Positions 26,950-53,200 of a DNA stretch of 64,000 nt are shown here, one piece after another (positions within the stretch are counted from its first letter, which is position 1; every line of letters starts with the position of its first letter). The position numbers were made by a program, and so were the translations under genes. Origin of the DNA: Lepisosteus oculatus. Its lineage: Eukaryota > Chordata > Actinopteri > Semionotiformes > Lepisosteidae. The DNA is taken from positions 7,304,501 to 7,368,500 of the forward strand of contig NC_090714.1 in NCBI RefSeq assembly GCF_040954835.1. Reading direction: 5' to 3'. The notes beneath the pieces were generated by a model. That model had not been told where the DNA came from, did not search any database, and saw only the letters and a list, made by a program, of their open reading frames with translations.

Positions 26950-26958
26950 GTTGCATCA
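26950..26958 (-). promoter_or_regulatory. Candidate C/EBP-ATF response element (CARE/AARE)
   Basis: The minus strand reads TGATGCAAC, which fits the CARE pattern bound by ATF4-C/EBP heterodimers. It lies roughly 220-250 bp upstream of the CCAAT-box promoter of the ATF4-like gene. Nine-base matches also arise by chance. Confidence 0.35.
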
Positions 26959-27169
26959 TTAAGCTGTCATGCACTGCAATCTGTAGTCTGTAGAAGTTGG
27001 AAAGCAGCAGGAGGAACATCAGAGAAAATGCTGTCTGTTGCACGTGGGCTCTGTAATTCCCCCTAGTGAAGAAGGAATGGGTGTGAAGCCAAGTATGTGG
27101 TGGGTGGGGGCAGAGGAAGTGGGATTATCCCTTGTCTCTGACCCCTCCCTTGCTGCAGTTATAGCCTCT

Positions 27170-27260
27170 GCTCTGATTGGGCGGATCTAAGGGCTGCCGC
27201 CATGCCATTGGTTCCCTGGCTGCCACCTCCCTCCTCCCCCCCCTGCAGAACTGCCTATGC
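27170..27260 (+). promoter_or_regulatory. CCAAT/GC-box promoter of the ATF4-like gene
   Basis: Two inverted CCAAT boxes (ATTGG at 27176-27180 and 27207-27211) and an overlapping GC box GGGCGG (27179-27184) precede the predicted first exon. No TATA box is evident. The transcription start is not determined. ATGs at 27202 and 27257 would be extra upstream starts if transcription began earlier. Confidence 0.55.
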
Positions 27261-27316
27261 ACAGCGGCTGTGAGCTGTCAGTGTCTTTGGGTTGGGCTCA
27301 GAGGCTGCACCCTGCC

Positions 27317-27334
27317 ATGGACTCCTCAATTTAG
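27317..27334 (+). CDS. uORF1 of the ATF4-like gene (5 codons)
   Basis: ATG GAC TCC TCA ATT TAG sits in a strong start context (GCCATGG) in the predicted leader exon. It ends 46 nt before the second uORF. By analogy with ATF4 and ATF5, a short first uORF lets ribosomes resume scanning. If transcription starts upstream of 27257, this frame is extended in phase to 25 codons. Confidence 0.55.
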   Translation: MDSSI

Positions 27335-27380
27335 ACTCTCCAGCGCCTGCTGACTCCCGCAGCCCAGCACACAGCCAAAC

Positions 27381-28059
27381 ATGGAGTGAGTATACTTGGG
27401 CACCGCTAAGGAGCTAAACAGCTGAGAAAAGTTTGCGTACCAATTTTAATGTTGCGTTCCGTGTTTGTGGTACATAGAAGTTCACATTTTGCTTGATGCA
27501 TTTCTCTTTTTTTAAAAAAGGCAGTGATTAATGTATATCTTTGCAATGTTTTGAGCTTCTTCTGCACTCTAAAAGTGGAAGAATTTGCTCGCCTTTCTAA
27601 CTGCATGGTGCTTTGTGTTGTCTGCTTATAGTACAGGCTAAAGACAGACTGAGTATGTGGTGGGGGGGCTGGGGAATGAGCAGGCTGGTGATTGCACAGC
27701 ACATTGCAATGCAGGTTCAGCACTCTGCCCTTGCCAGATTTTGGCCATTAACAAGCTCTCAGCTGCTTGAAACCAATGAAATAATACGCAAAACAGCTGA
27801 GGCTCTTGAAGAACGCTTGGCTACTGTTCCGGCTCATTAATTAGGTTGCTATTTCTCATAGTGATCTTAATTACCCCCCCATTCCCCTATCCTCTGCAGG
27901 CTTCAAGATGGAACCGCTGCTTGTTCGGTAACACAGCCCCTGCCAGAGAAAAGACCCCTGCAAGCCCCGGAGACGACCGCCCTGAGTGCTGGGGATGGAT
28001 TGGAGCGAGTTGCTGCAGCTGGGGAGCCTGTATCCCGAACTTGCTTCACTGACCGCTGA
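27381..28059 (+). CDS. uORF2 of the ATF4-like gene, spliced, overlapping the main ORF
   Basis: The ATG at 27381 (AAACATGG, strong context) sits five bases before a consensus donor (ATGGA|GTGAGT). Joining 27381-27385 to 27900-28059, after the acceptor CCTCTGCAG, gives a 54-codon frame that ends with TGA at 28057-28059. The main start at 27995 lies inside it in another frame, giving a 65-nt overlap. This matches the inhibitory uORF2 of ATF4 and ATF5, which is about 59 codons and also overlaps the main start. The splice is predicted, not observed. Confidence 0.65.
27908..27931 (+). CDS. Minor 7-codon uORF in the second leader exon
   Basis: ATG GAA CCG ... CGG TAA lies in the same frame as the main coding sequence but stops 63 nt before it. 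It is nested in uORF2 in another frame. It could act as a further scanning checkpoint. Confidence 0.35.
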   Translation: MEPLLVR

Positions 28060-31000
28060 GCCTGACCTGCCCGTGTGCGCCGAGCTGAAGGAGGAGAGGC
28101 AACTGGGAGGAAGCGGCGGCTTCGTGCTCTGTTCTGACACCCAAAGTAGGTCCCTTGTCTTTACAGTTTATGCAAAGGCTGAGCACCATGCAGGTCGCTG
28201 TAGCAGCAAGGGCAGAGACAGTCATTTCACTTATTTCATTGCACCACCTGGTCCTTGCCCATCTCTTTCTAGTAATATCTTTGCTGTTTCAGCTGTTCCT
28301 TGAGCGCTGAAGGGTTTAGGATTTCTGTTTAGTTCCGCATTTATTTAATTAAACCAGCTAAAGCTTAAAATCTTTTTTTAAAAACATTATCCGATCAGTT
28401 GGGTGTTTTTTTTTAACACTTTTTATACCCACGACAACACCTACAAGCGTGTCTCCTCTGACGCAGCCACCAGGGACGATCACTCGTCGTTTGACGTGCC
28501 GCGAGCTCCACAGCGCCATGCAGGATAGTTAGCGCTGATTGGAGGAGAAGTGAGACTTGCGCTCGCATCAGTGCAAGCTCATTGGCAGCTGTAAGATTCC
28601 AGGTGTCACTCGTGCGGCAGAAAGCTGAGGTCCCGGTCTGTCTTAAGTTCATTAACCACACTGATTGCAACTTGAGAGTCGGGACTCAAGACCATTCTAA
28701 CGGATAGTCTCTCCCCCACAAACACGACTAGAAAAGAGTTGAGTGTGCAGGTTTGTACCTGCCCTCTATTCCTTAATCGCAATAGGAACAATCCTTGGAT
28801 CAAACCTTCGTGTAGCTCCCTGTGTTATGTCTCTGCCCTCCATGTTTGCTTCCATGCACATTAGTAGTGGTACTGCCTCGGAAGGGCAGGCAGGGAGGCA
28901 AAGTAAAGCTCATCCATCACTTTTAGATTGCCTTTAGTCTCTTTGTGTAAAACAGATAAAGAAAAAGTTTGTGAACCCTTTGGCATTACCTGGATTTCTG
29001 CATCAATTACTCATAAAAATGGGGTCTGATCTTCAAATAAGTCACAATAATAGATAAACACAATCTGCTTAAACTAATAACACACAAACAATTGTACTTC
29101 TTGTCAGTTGTCGTGGAAACTTTTACGGTTAGAATAAAGGAGCCACAGAAAGTATTCTCGATTACTTAGTAAGGTCTTTATTCATATTGCAATATGGGAA
29201 AAAACCATCACCCATTTGTACAGAGAAGTAAAAGCTGATTCAAAAGCAAGCTGGGAGAGCCCTTGTTTTATATCTTTTTTTTAAGCTGATGCAACACTTC
29301 AAGGACAGGCAAAACAGTAATTTTCCATTCCTTATAGGTTTTTGCTTTAAGCAAAGAATAGCAGTTATTCAAATAGTTTCTCATACTCCCTTCTTCAAGC
29401 AGCAGAGATAAACATTATTAAAACATCCTGTGCCCTTGACGAGTTGGGTGCTATCACACTTTGTTCTGAGTATCCAGCTGCTTCTGCAGCACAGCTCTGT
29501 CCGTAAACAACATTTTTAGGATAAAACACTTTTTCTCAGTAACTTTCCATTACACAGTACTGAACACATCGTTTAAACAGTCACAGTCCAGGCTGGAAAA
29601 AGTATGTGAACCCTTGTATTTAGTAACTGGTAGAACCTCCTTTAGCATCAGTAACCTCCACCAAATGTTTCCTGTAGCTGTTGATGAGACTTGCACAACG
29701 GTTAGGAGGAATTTTAGACCAGTCCTCCTTACAAAACTGTTTTAGTTCATTGACATTTCAGGGATTCCTAGGAATTCTGGGATTCCTTGCGTGAACAGCT
29801 CTCTTCAGGTCGTGCCACAGCATCTCAATTGGGTTGAGGTCTGGACTCTGACTTGGCCATTCCAGAACACGAATCTTCTTCTGTTTAAGCCATTCTGTTG
29901 TTGATTTACTCCTTTGCTTCGGGTCATTGTCTTGTTGCATCACTCAACCTTTTTCAAGCTTCAGGTGACAGACTGCTACCTTGACATTCTCCTGTAAAAT
30001 TTCTTGATACAATTTTGAATCCATTGTTCCCTCTAATTCTCCCAGAAGCATTATGGAACATCCAGGTGGTCGCTTGCAAACTTGAGACGTGCAGCAATGT
30101 TGTTTTTGGAGAGCAGTGGTTTCCTCTGTGGTGTCCTTCCATTAACACCATTCGTGTTCAGTGTTTTTCTTATAGTGGGCACATGAACGGAGACTTTGGC
30201 AAGTTCAAGAGATTCCTGCAGGTCCTTTGCTGTTACCCTAGGGTTCTTTTTCACCTCCTTCAGCATTGCACGCTGCACTCTTGCCCTGATCTTTGCAGGA
30301 CAGCCACTCCTAGGGAGAGTACCAACAGCTTACTGTGGATTGATGAACACCCAGGCCTTTATAAATGCTTTTGTAACCTTTGCCAGCTTTATGCATCACT
30401 ACAGTTCTTCTTCTGCATGGTTCACATGAACAGCTCTTTCTTGAGAAGAGCAGACTCTGTCAGTAACCAACCTTTGTGTGTCTTTTTTATAGTGCAGGGC
30501 ACCTCCAGCCCACAACGCCAATCTCATCTCATTGATTGAAACGCCTAACTCCAATTAGCTTTTGGAGACGTCACTAGCTAGAAGTTAACATACTTTTTCC
30601 AACCTAGACTGTGAATGTTTAAACAATGTGTTCAGTATTGACAAGAAGAAGTACAATTGTTTGTGTGTTATTAGTTTAAGCAGATTTTTTGTCTGTTATT
30701 GTGACTTACTGTAAGATCAGACCACATTTGTATGAGTAATTAATGCAGAAGTCCAGGTAATTCCAAAGGGCTCACAAACTTTTTCTTGCAACTGTATTTG
30801 ATGATGAGGAAAGTGTTTGTGATATGTTCATAATTAATTGTTTGGAAGCATTGTTAAAAGAAATATCTCCTCTTTTGTTTTTGAATAAGACTCTTGACAA
30901 ACCACATAAGGACTTTTCTCTTTTGCAGGCATTTCCGAGATGGAATGGATGGGAGAGAAGATGGATGTACATCTCTTGGACAGTCTGATCGAGGATGCCC

Positions 31001-31749
31001 CAGTGACCTCAAAAGATCTGCTACACGTGGTTGAGAAGACTTTGAAATTCCAGGCTGATGTCACATCCACTACACAGAGTTCAGCTGCAACTCATGTTCA
31101 GCCTAAAGGAGGAGGGCGGCTCCAGGGCCCATCGGTCTCAAGCGATCAAGTGGCGCCCTGTACACCTCCTCTATCCCCACACTTTGCCACACAGCCTGCC
31201 ACGGTGGCCTCTTCCCATGCCAGCTGGTTCTCTGCAGGCCAGCCGACAGAAGTTCTGGAACTTCCCTATGAATCCGTGTTGCTGCTGGATGGTTTAGTTG
31301 CTCCCTCTGGCAGTGAGGATAATGGGATGGATTCGGAGTGCGATGATGCTAAATTGGTGACCATCCCTGGAGCTGTGCCTTGGCAAGAGCTCCCGGAGCC
31401 TCCCGCCAACATCCCACTCTGCATCATGAGCCAAAACGGCTCGCTGGTGGAGAAGGCCGCGGTGCCCTCCTCTTCCTCCCCGGGCTCCAAGTGCACTGTC
31501 AACCGAAAGCACAGGAAGAAGGAGCAGAACAAAAACGCAGCCACGAGGTACCGGGAGAAGAAGAGAGCACAGAGGGCGGCACTGGAAGTCGAGCTGCTCC
31601 AGCTGGAGGACACAAACAGAGAGCTGAAGGAGAAGGTGGCCTCACTGGCCACAGAGATCCAGTGCCTGGAAGCACTGTTAGAGGAGGTACAGAGCGCTGG
31701 AGAGGAGAAGAGTGTGGTGTTTTCCAAACCACAGCAGACCAAGAGCTGA
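27995..31749 (+). CDS. ATF4-like bZIP transcription factor
   Basis: Coding exons 27995-28145 and 30929-31749 total 972 nt and encode 323 residues. An acidic N-terminal half contains [18 protein letters not shown], recalling the DWMLEKMD segment of ATF4. The basic region (residues about 242-264, [20 protein letters not shown]) keeps the N-x7-R signature at N251/R259. A five-leucine zipper follows at residues 269, 276, 283, 290 and 297. The basic region is nearer ATF4 (EQNKTAATRYR) than ATF5 (DQNKSAALRYR), while NRELKE in the zipper recalls ATF5. I see no DSGxxS phosphodegron like that of ATF4. The likely role is a stress-responsive DNA-binding dimeriser in the nucleus. The ATG at 27995 is chosen because it opens the frame conserved through the intron; the internal Met at 30940 is an alternative. 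Confidence 0.9.
28953..30794 (-). mobile_element. Tc1/mariner-like transposon (degenerate) in the ATF4-like intron
   Basis: Long inverted terminal repeats are seen at 28953-29108 and 30640-30794 (for example AAAGTTTGTGAACCCTTTGG against its complement near 30765). Broken transposase lies on the minus strand: an N-terminal helix-turn-helix-like part at about 30051-30278 and the [12 protein letters not shown] catalytic-region motif within 29758-29943. TA flanks the right end at 30795; the left TA is mutated. Excluding the nested LTR and its duplicated site, the element is about 1.39 kb. Confidence 0.9.
29109..29554 (-). mobile_element. Solo LTR nested in Tc1
   Basis: A 446-bp insert starts TGTCGTGG and ends CATTACA, and is flanked by the direct repeat CAGT (29105-29108 and 29555-29558). 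It interrupts the left terminal repeat of the Tc1. On the minus strand it has a TATAAAA-type box and, further on, AATAAA (TTTATT at plus 29169-29174), the order expected of an LTR. No internal retroelement sequence remains. The parent family was not identified. Confidence 0.75.
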
Positions 31750-32569
31750 GCCATAGCTGAAGGTCACAGCAGATCAATGAAATGTGCTATCTTGGTCGAA
31801 CGTGGTTATTGCATGGCTCCTCGGAATAACCGAGTATTAAAATTCTAGTACTTCCCGCGGGACTTTTAATTGTCCCTCTCCAATGCAAGCTTTCAAATCA
31901 TGTGACAAAGGACTCCGTCATGTGCTTTTACAGGATGCCTGTGGACCTTGTGCTGTTGAAAAGTATTTTGGTCAGTAACCAGCTCTATTCCAATTACATG
32001 TGTAATAGGCACTACATGTATTACATGTGTAATGTTTCCAACCTACCTTTCTCACTAGTGTTGGCTCCAATACACATTTGAAACTGTTTGTCTTGCTGTC
32101 TCATGGGTATTACCAATTGGTGCAACATACTTAGTAACAAGTCACATGTACTTGAAGCTCTCCAAAATAACTGAAAAAATGTATACAGAACTAGAATGTT
32201 TGCTAGTGAGTTCAGATCTTCAAAAAATCACCTCAGTGCAGCTGTAGCGCTCTTACACAAATGTTTTATTGCTGTATTACTGTGGAAGCCAGTCCTCTAG
32301 TGTGATAATCTGTTGCTTGTGTTGCCAGAATCAGGGGAGCAGCCTGTAACATTAGTATTCTCTTGATCTTTATCCTGGGACATCAGTTGCTTTCTCAGTG
32401 TACGTACTGTATAGATACCAATTTCCACTTGGAAAAAAAAGAAAAAGTCATGCTGTCTCATTTGACAAAGCAGTGTTCTCAAAATTCAAGAATTGTCTCA
32501 GTTGTTTAAAATAAAGGGATCATTTTAGACTGTAAATTGAGTTAAAACTTACACTGGTTTCCCCTTTAA
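31750..32569 (+). other. 3'UTR of the ATF4-like gene
   Basis: The sequence after the TGA at 31747-31749 has a good poly(A) signal AATAAA at 32510-32515. This puts the transcript end near 32.53 kb, just before MITE copy 2. No other feature was seen. Confidence 0.5.
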
Positions 32570-33170
32570 AGGGGAACTGCAGTCACAATTTCTCAAACTG
32601 GTTATTAAATGTCTGTAACAAAATAAATTCATTGATGTTACAGAAATAAAAATGACAAATTTCAAATTAAGCACAAGATCATGAAAGCACTGTAAGTCAT
32701 CATGTTGTCACAAACTCGCATTCAAGTTCCTGCGAATTGTGACGTGATTTGGCCCTTCCTGCTCACTAGTCACTGTGATGACTACTGTAATGCGATGTAC
32801 GAGCGAATGAGTACAGGCTGTGCAGCAGATGTGTTCCAGCGTGATCTATATGCGGAGTTAATACGTAGTATTTGTCTGCAAAACAGTCTTGAAATCGAGA
32901 GCAATATTTTTATTGGATTAAAAGAGATATATTCACAAGCCTGCTTGCTTACAGTGTAATAGGGCCGAAATGGGTCACTGGAGGTTTTGTTGCTTTGTTC
33001 TGAATCACAAAACATGGCGCTGCGTATACCTGGAAATTTCTTCTATTTTGCGATGTGAACTGGGGGTTTTACAAAGTTACTGTGTAAATTTTACTTTAAT
33101 TGTGGTTTGAAATGCACTCATCAATGCTGATTCTAACCCCGAAATATGAAAAAAGTATTGCAGTTCCCCA
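32570..33170 (+). mobile_element. TTAA-flanked MITE, copy 2
   Basis: About 600 bp begins after TTAA (32566-32569) with AGGGGAACTGCAG and ends near TTGCAGTTCCCC. Much of its length is shared in the same order with 17873-18523, for example GATGTACGAGCGAAT, GCGTATACCTGGA and TTCACAAGCCTGCTTG. The right TTAA is not intact. It lies between the ATF4-like gene and the 3' end of gnptg. Confidence 0.8.
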
Positions 33171-33241
33171 TTACATTTAATGTGGTTTCTTAATTTTAAT
33201 AGTTTCAACCAGGGAAATTGGTGAGAACTTTCCTTTTATCC

Positions 33242-33247
33242 ATTTAT
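33242..33247 (-). terminator. Candidate gnptg poly(A) signal
   Basis: TTTATT on the plus strand gives AATAAA on the gnptg strand, about 380 nt beyond its stop codon. Confidence 0.4.
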
Positions 33248-33622
33248 TAACAAAAATATACAGCACTTAAATAAACAACTCAAAGATTTTATACAAATAA
33301 GAAGGTATAACTGAATGTGAACTCAAGGGGGTGGGGTTGGTTTGGATTTCCAGTTCTGTTCTCTAGACTGTGCTCCTGGGGGCCACAGCCCGTTTCACGC
33401 CTGGCAGTAATTCTCCCAAAAGCTGCCTTCAAGGACACAGCTGTCAACTGGTCTCTCATTTACCCTTGTTGTGAACAAACATCCTGATTGACACCAGTTT
33501 CTCAACCTTTGAGCAATAATTACGAAGGCAAAACCAATCCTGAGGGACCCCACGTCTCTCGTTTTGCCCCTCTCTCACTTCCTCTGTCCCCATTTTCCTT
33601 TGGCGTGTGACTCGAGGTGTGC

Positions 33623-39562
<5,940 letters not shown>

Positions 39563-40097
39563 TTTAAAAGGTTTTTGAAACAAATTTCGGTCGCTTGGTG
39601 CAGAGACACCAGGAAGTGGCACTGCGAATCACACGTGACGGTCTGACAGGCAGGAAGCCGACGATGAAAATAAATTTTGTGTTTCAAGTGTAAACGTCAC
39701 GAGCAAAAACACTTTTTAGAACTGTTAAAGGAACAACCGTATTGTACTGAAACGAGAGAGAATAAATGCATTTGAAAAAATATATAATGGCAGCCCTGTT
39801 GTCTTTTAATGGTGTTTTTTTTGCGCTGGTTATACGTTTAACGGGATCGCTTGTCACATTACATTAATTTCACGGTCTTAATGGGGCCTTTCTTTACTAA
39901 TTTAACAGTCCTCGAAGTCCACTCTTTTGATTGTACACTTTACATGATGTTGAGATGGGTGTAATGGTGTGAAAGTTTGAAAGGCCTGCTGAGGAAACAG
40001 ATCGCCTAACCGTAGGACTGCGGCGAATGCGGGCGGTTACGTTAAACACGAAACTGGAGCAGGAAATGGCTGCTGTTGTGTCCTAACGTGGTGCTCG
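39563..40097. promoter_or_regulatory. Divergent promoter region between gnptg and tsr3
   Basis: gnptg starts leftwards at 39562. A consensus donor at 40098 (GTGCTCG|GTGAGT) suggests that a non-coding first exon of tsr3 ends at 40097. An acceptor-like CTCTGTGTAG before 41421 would join it to the coding exon. A CpG-containing patch lies at about 40010-40045. The human pair is also head to head. No TATA box is evident. Confidence 0.45.
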
Positions 40098-41420
40098 GTG
40101 AGTCGCAAAATAAGCAGAAGTCCTCTCTCACATGCTGTGTTTCACCGACTGATAGGCAATGTATTAAACCATTATAAATAGGAAACGATTTGAGTTTGCA
40201 TAAGTTATATTTAAAAGTGTTTCAATTTGGTCTAACTAGTGCGCGAGAAACTTGTTATGGCAAGATTGAATTTATCTTAGTCTGTGATAAATATTGGAAC
40301 TGTAATTGTATTGTAGTTTGAATAAATCAGGATAACTGCGTCGTTGAAAAAAATGAGTGTGATTTTAACAATTTATGTGATAGGTTTCCAAAACCTCCCA
40401 AATTTAAATTTAAGGTTAGAAAATATTCAAAGGTATAGACGTATTTACATTAAATGATACCTTCAGTGTCATTCAATAAATACTACGTTGCTGTGCAGTG
40501 CGTATTGTTGGTAAAGTAGAATAATGGACGATAACGCCCCTTCCGAGATTGGCTCGTACACACAATTGTTGTCCTAGATTAAATTGTCAGTTAGTCTTAA
40601 AATGTCAATACTTTTGTTCAACTCATGAAGCACGTGTAAGTTCCCAGTGTTAAACTGCGTATTAATGTTTGTCTTACTAATACTATCCTCAGCAGTGGGG
40701 CGAACATTCATCAGTGCTTCTAAGTAAAAAAAAACTTTTAGTGTAGAATTATAAAAATGGGAAGCGCGGTTTCAAGAAAACACGAATGAGCTTTTTTAAA
40801 TGCAGGGTATTTTTCTGCAAGCTCTTTCATATAGTGAGCTGGTTTGAATTAGGGCAGTGAAAGCATCGCCCACCAACGTGGGAGTTGCCATGTACTCAGA
40901 ACTGAGTCCGGGTCCTCCTTATGTTAAGGATGCCGGTTCAATTTAAGAATTGGTGCAACAGTTCCGTCTATTTTAAAACCTGATATCAGCTCTCAATTGA
41001 ACTTGTTCCTGAGCTGGAGATCTAATGGCTTTTGTCATTGTTCCTGTTAGAAAGAGCCTGGAATGCCTTGTGGTGTAACTGCAAGTTGTACTGTGCAGTG
41101 GTATTTATTAGTTTTTTTAAAGCACAATACATCCATCCATTTTCTAACCACTTTATCCAATACACGGTTGTGGGGGATCACACTGACACCAGAGCCAGTT
41201 TACCCAGAAGCCAATTAACCTATCAGTACGTCTTTGGCCTCTGAGAAAAACTCCTTTCCTAAAATCAGTATTGGAATGCATGTCCACAGAGGAAAAGTGA
41301 AATTTTAAAATGGTCTAGTTTACTTGGAAACCTAACCTGAATTAGGTGGTTTAGTGTGCAGCAGCCTCCAGTTCGTCGAGAGTGCTGCCTCTTAGTCAAT
41401 GTCTTCTCCCTCTGTGTAGC
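40098..41420 (+). other. Predicted first intron of tsr3
   Basis: The segment is AT-rich and has a CATCCATCC-type repeat fragment at about 41130-41245. No coding exon was seen. Confidence 0.4.
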
Positions 41421-41447
41421 ATCGAGCGTGAACTTCCAGGCACAGGG

Positions 41448-50747
<9,300 letters not shown>

Positions 50748-53200
50748 CCACGCGTTATTCAGCAGTAAAGACTCTGTTGTGTTCGTGTCTAATTTGCAAT
50801 TTAGAATGTTTTGCGATGGAAAAAGGCAAGTTTTCTGTATCAAATCTTGTGCAGCTTAAGACAGTCAAGAAAAGCATTTTTGCTTGTTGTCAGGAATCTC
50901 TGATACCTTTTTTTTCTTATCATTCTAGTTAGACAGTCCCCCTTATTTTTGTCTGTATTCATTCAGAAATTCAAATATACTCAAAACTGTTATTTCGGAC
51001 CTTCAGGAATAAATCTTGAAGTAATCCTGGTAAGTATGAAGAGAACAAAAACTGTTTAGAGATGAGTCAAAGACACAGACATGTCAGGAAAAATATTTCC
51101 TGACAAAGAGCTTCCAGGGTTTGCGAAAAGGTTGCTAGAGATCAAACATTTCAGGTGGAATACAAAGATCTTTTATCAGGTGGAGTCTGACTTTTGTTTT
51201 GGTGTTTTTCAACTCCTCCGTTTATTGCTTATGTACGTTGAATAAAAATGTGGTTACAAACAAAAGGGGGCTGGTTGGTCAATCTAGTTTGTGTGGGTGC
51301 TAGTAGCTAATTGATTGGAGGACTTCATTCCTGAGGTTAGGGGGAGGGTTAAGAAATTAGGGTATCATCTTTAACAGCATGACTGGGTTGCCTGTTCCAG
51401 AGGCCTTTGTGTGTCTTATAAAACCCTTGGTTTGAAAAGACCTTGGGGAAAAAAAGGTTGTAGCTGAGCTGATAATTAGAGCAATATAGTTGATGGAGCT
51501 TAAATTTCCCTAGGAACAACAACATCCAAGACTTAAAAGCTTTGCGAATGCTTGGATTAATTTGCAGAGAGGTTTGGTTTTAATGAGGAAGCTTGAACCC
51601 CTTCAGAGAGGAGTGAACCAAGATGTAGCTGCAAGGTGGAGATGGGACAAAGGAGAGATGCTTGAGACAAATGGCGAAGGAGGTGTTTGTGATCGCTAGA
51701 TAGTGCTTATTTCTGTAATGGTTGTGGTTAGGAACAGCTGTGTGGGATTGACTCCCGAACTACAGTTAATAAGTTCCATTTAAATGAAAAACAAGGCACT
51801 GCTGTCTCACTCTTACCGGGTATGAGGCTGTGGTGACACTGCGTGTTAATTAGATGTGTCTGTGTTGTACTGTGTGTCACTCTAAGTGCACAGACCTTGA
51901 ACGCAGCATGAATCATGATTCACTCGGTGCAAAGTGCACCAAACTGCAGTACCTGTGCCAGAACTTGCGTATAATTAAAATCATCTAATGCTCTCGTTAA
52001 TCCAGTTTACACAGGAAAATGTTTTTCTTTTTGTTGGAAAGTAGAACAGTGGAAATGGGGTTAAAATTATATTGATATGACGCTGTTAATAAATAATTTA
52101 TCTACTGATAAATTGTTAGTATCTAACTGAAATCATTGAGGCGGAAACCAAACAGACCTCTGAGAATATTGGCTTGGTATCATTGGTTCTTGTCATGCCT
52201 TGAGTTTTTTCAGTGCCTCACTGGTTTTTCGGTCCTTGTGGCCTCAAGTAGTGTGTGATAAACCAAAGCACCTGCACTCTGATGACCCATTGATTGGAGG
52301 ACAAGCTAACCTCCAAGCTTTAAGAGGAATACTGCTCGAGAGCTGACATTGAGGGCAGCTTTGATCGCCAGTGGAAATGTAATGCTTTAAAACAAACCCA
52401 TCAAATAACATCCTCGAGTCAAGGACACGCAAAAGGCCATTTTAAATAAATTATGCTTTTGAGTGCAACAGTTACAAAAACATACGGTCAGTACCTTACA
52501 AGGACAAATATTTAGTATCTCTGTGTGCCACATTTACATCAAACTAATACAGATTTATCTTAAAAGGACCATCACAGTCAGGTAGAGTCTGTAAAGACAG
52601 CATTAAAATAGAAACTGCATTACATTAGCACACAAGAAAACCAACCTTTGAAGCAAATTGCTTTTACAGGGTACAAATATGTTTTAAATGACAGCTATTT
52701 ACAGCCTTATCTTTTATATTACATAAAACACTTCTTCTCAGCAGGCTGTTCTCCAACATTGTCTCGTCTCTTCTCTCCTGCTTCCCTGGTCATTACAAGA
52801 ATGTCAAAACACGCAAGAGCACGATTCGTTGCTTGGAATTAGCAGATGAAGTTCTGATTAGACTGCAAGGAAAACCAGCTGTGTGACACTGAAAAGTCTG
52901 TTGAAGACTAAAATGTTCATTGCTGCATTTATCAATAACTTTAAAACACCAAAGTACTTTTTCCAAATAACATGGAAAACAGAAAAAAACAACCAGGAGA
53001 ATTGTAATAGGTTACACTTTATAATGAGGCTTTTTAACATAAACTGGAGGATACTAGAAATTGTCATCTGATAACCTCATATTTGGCACCAGAACACCTT
53101 TGAGCTCAGAGGAAATATAAATGTCTGATTGACTTTCCAGTGAGGCTTAGTTATTATAAAGTGTTACCTTTTAATGGTTTAAACTTATTTCTGAAAATAG
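50748..53200. other. Convergent 3' spacer between tsr3 and baiap3
   Basis: tsr3 (rightwards) and baiap3 (leftwards) converge here. A tsr3 poly(A) signal AATAAA is at 51008-51013. For baiap3, TTTAAT near 53170 would give the variant signal ATTAAA on its strand. No gene was seen between. Confidence 0.55.

Noticed and set aside
26587-27066. 159-codon plus-strand open frame upstream of the ATF4-like promoter
   Set aside because: No family resemblance. It opens in AT-rich spacer and has no splice context or neighbouring promoter signal.
30015-30539. 174-codon plus-strand open frame
   Set aside because: It is the antisense strand of the Tc1 transposase remnant.
31266-31754. 162-codon minus-strand open frame
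   Set aside because: It is antisense to the Ser/Glu-rich bZIP exon, and the Ser-rich translation is the complement of that coding sequence.
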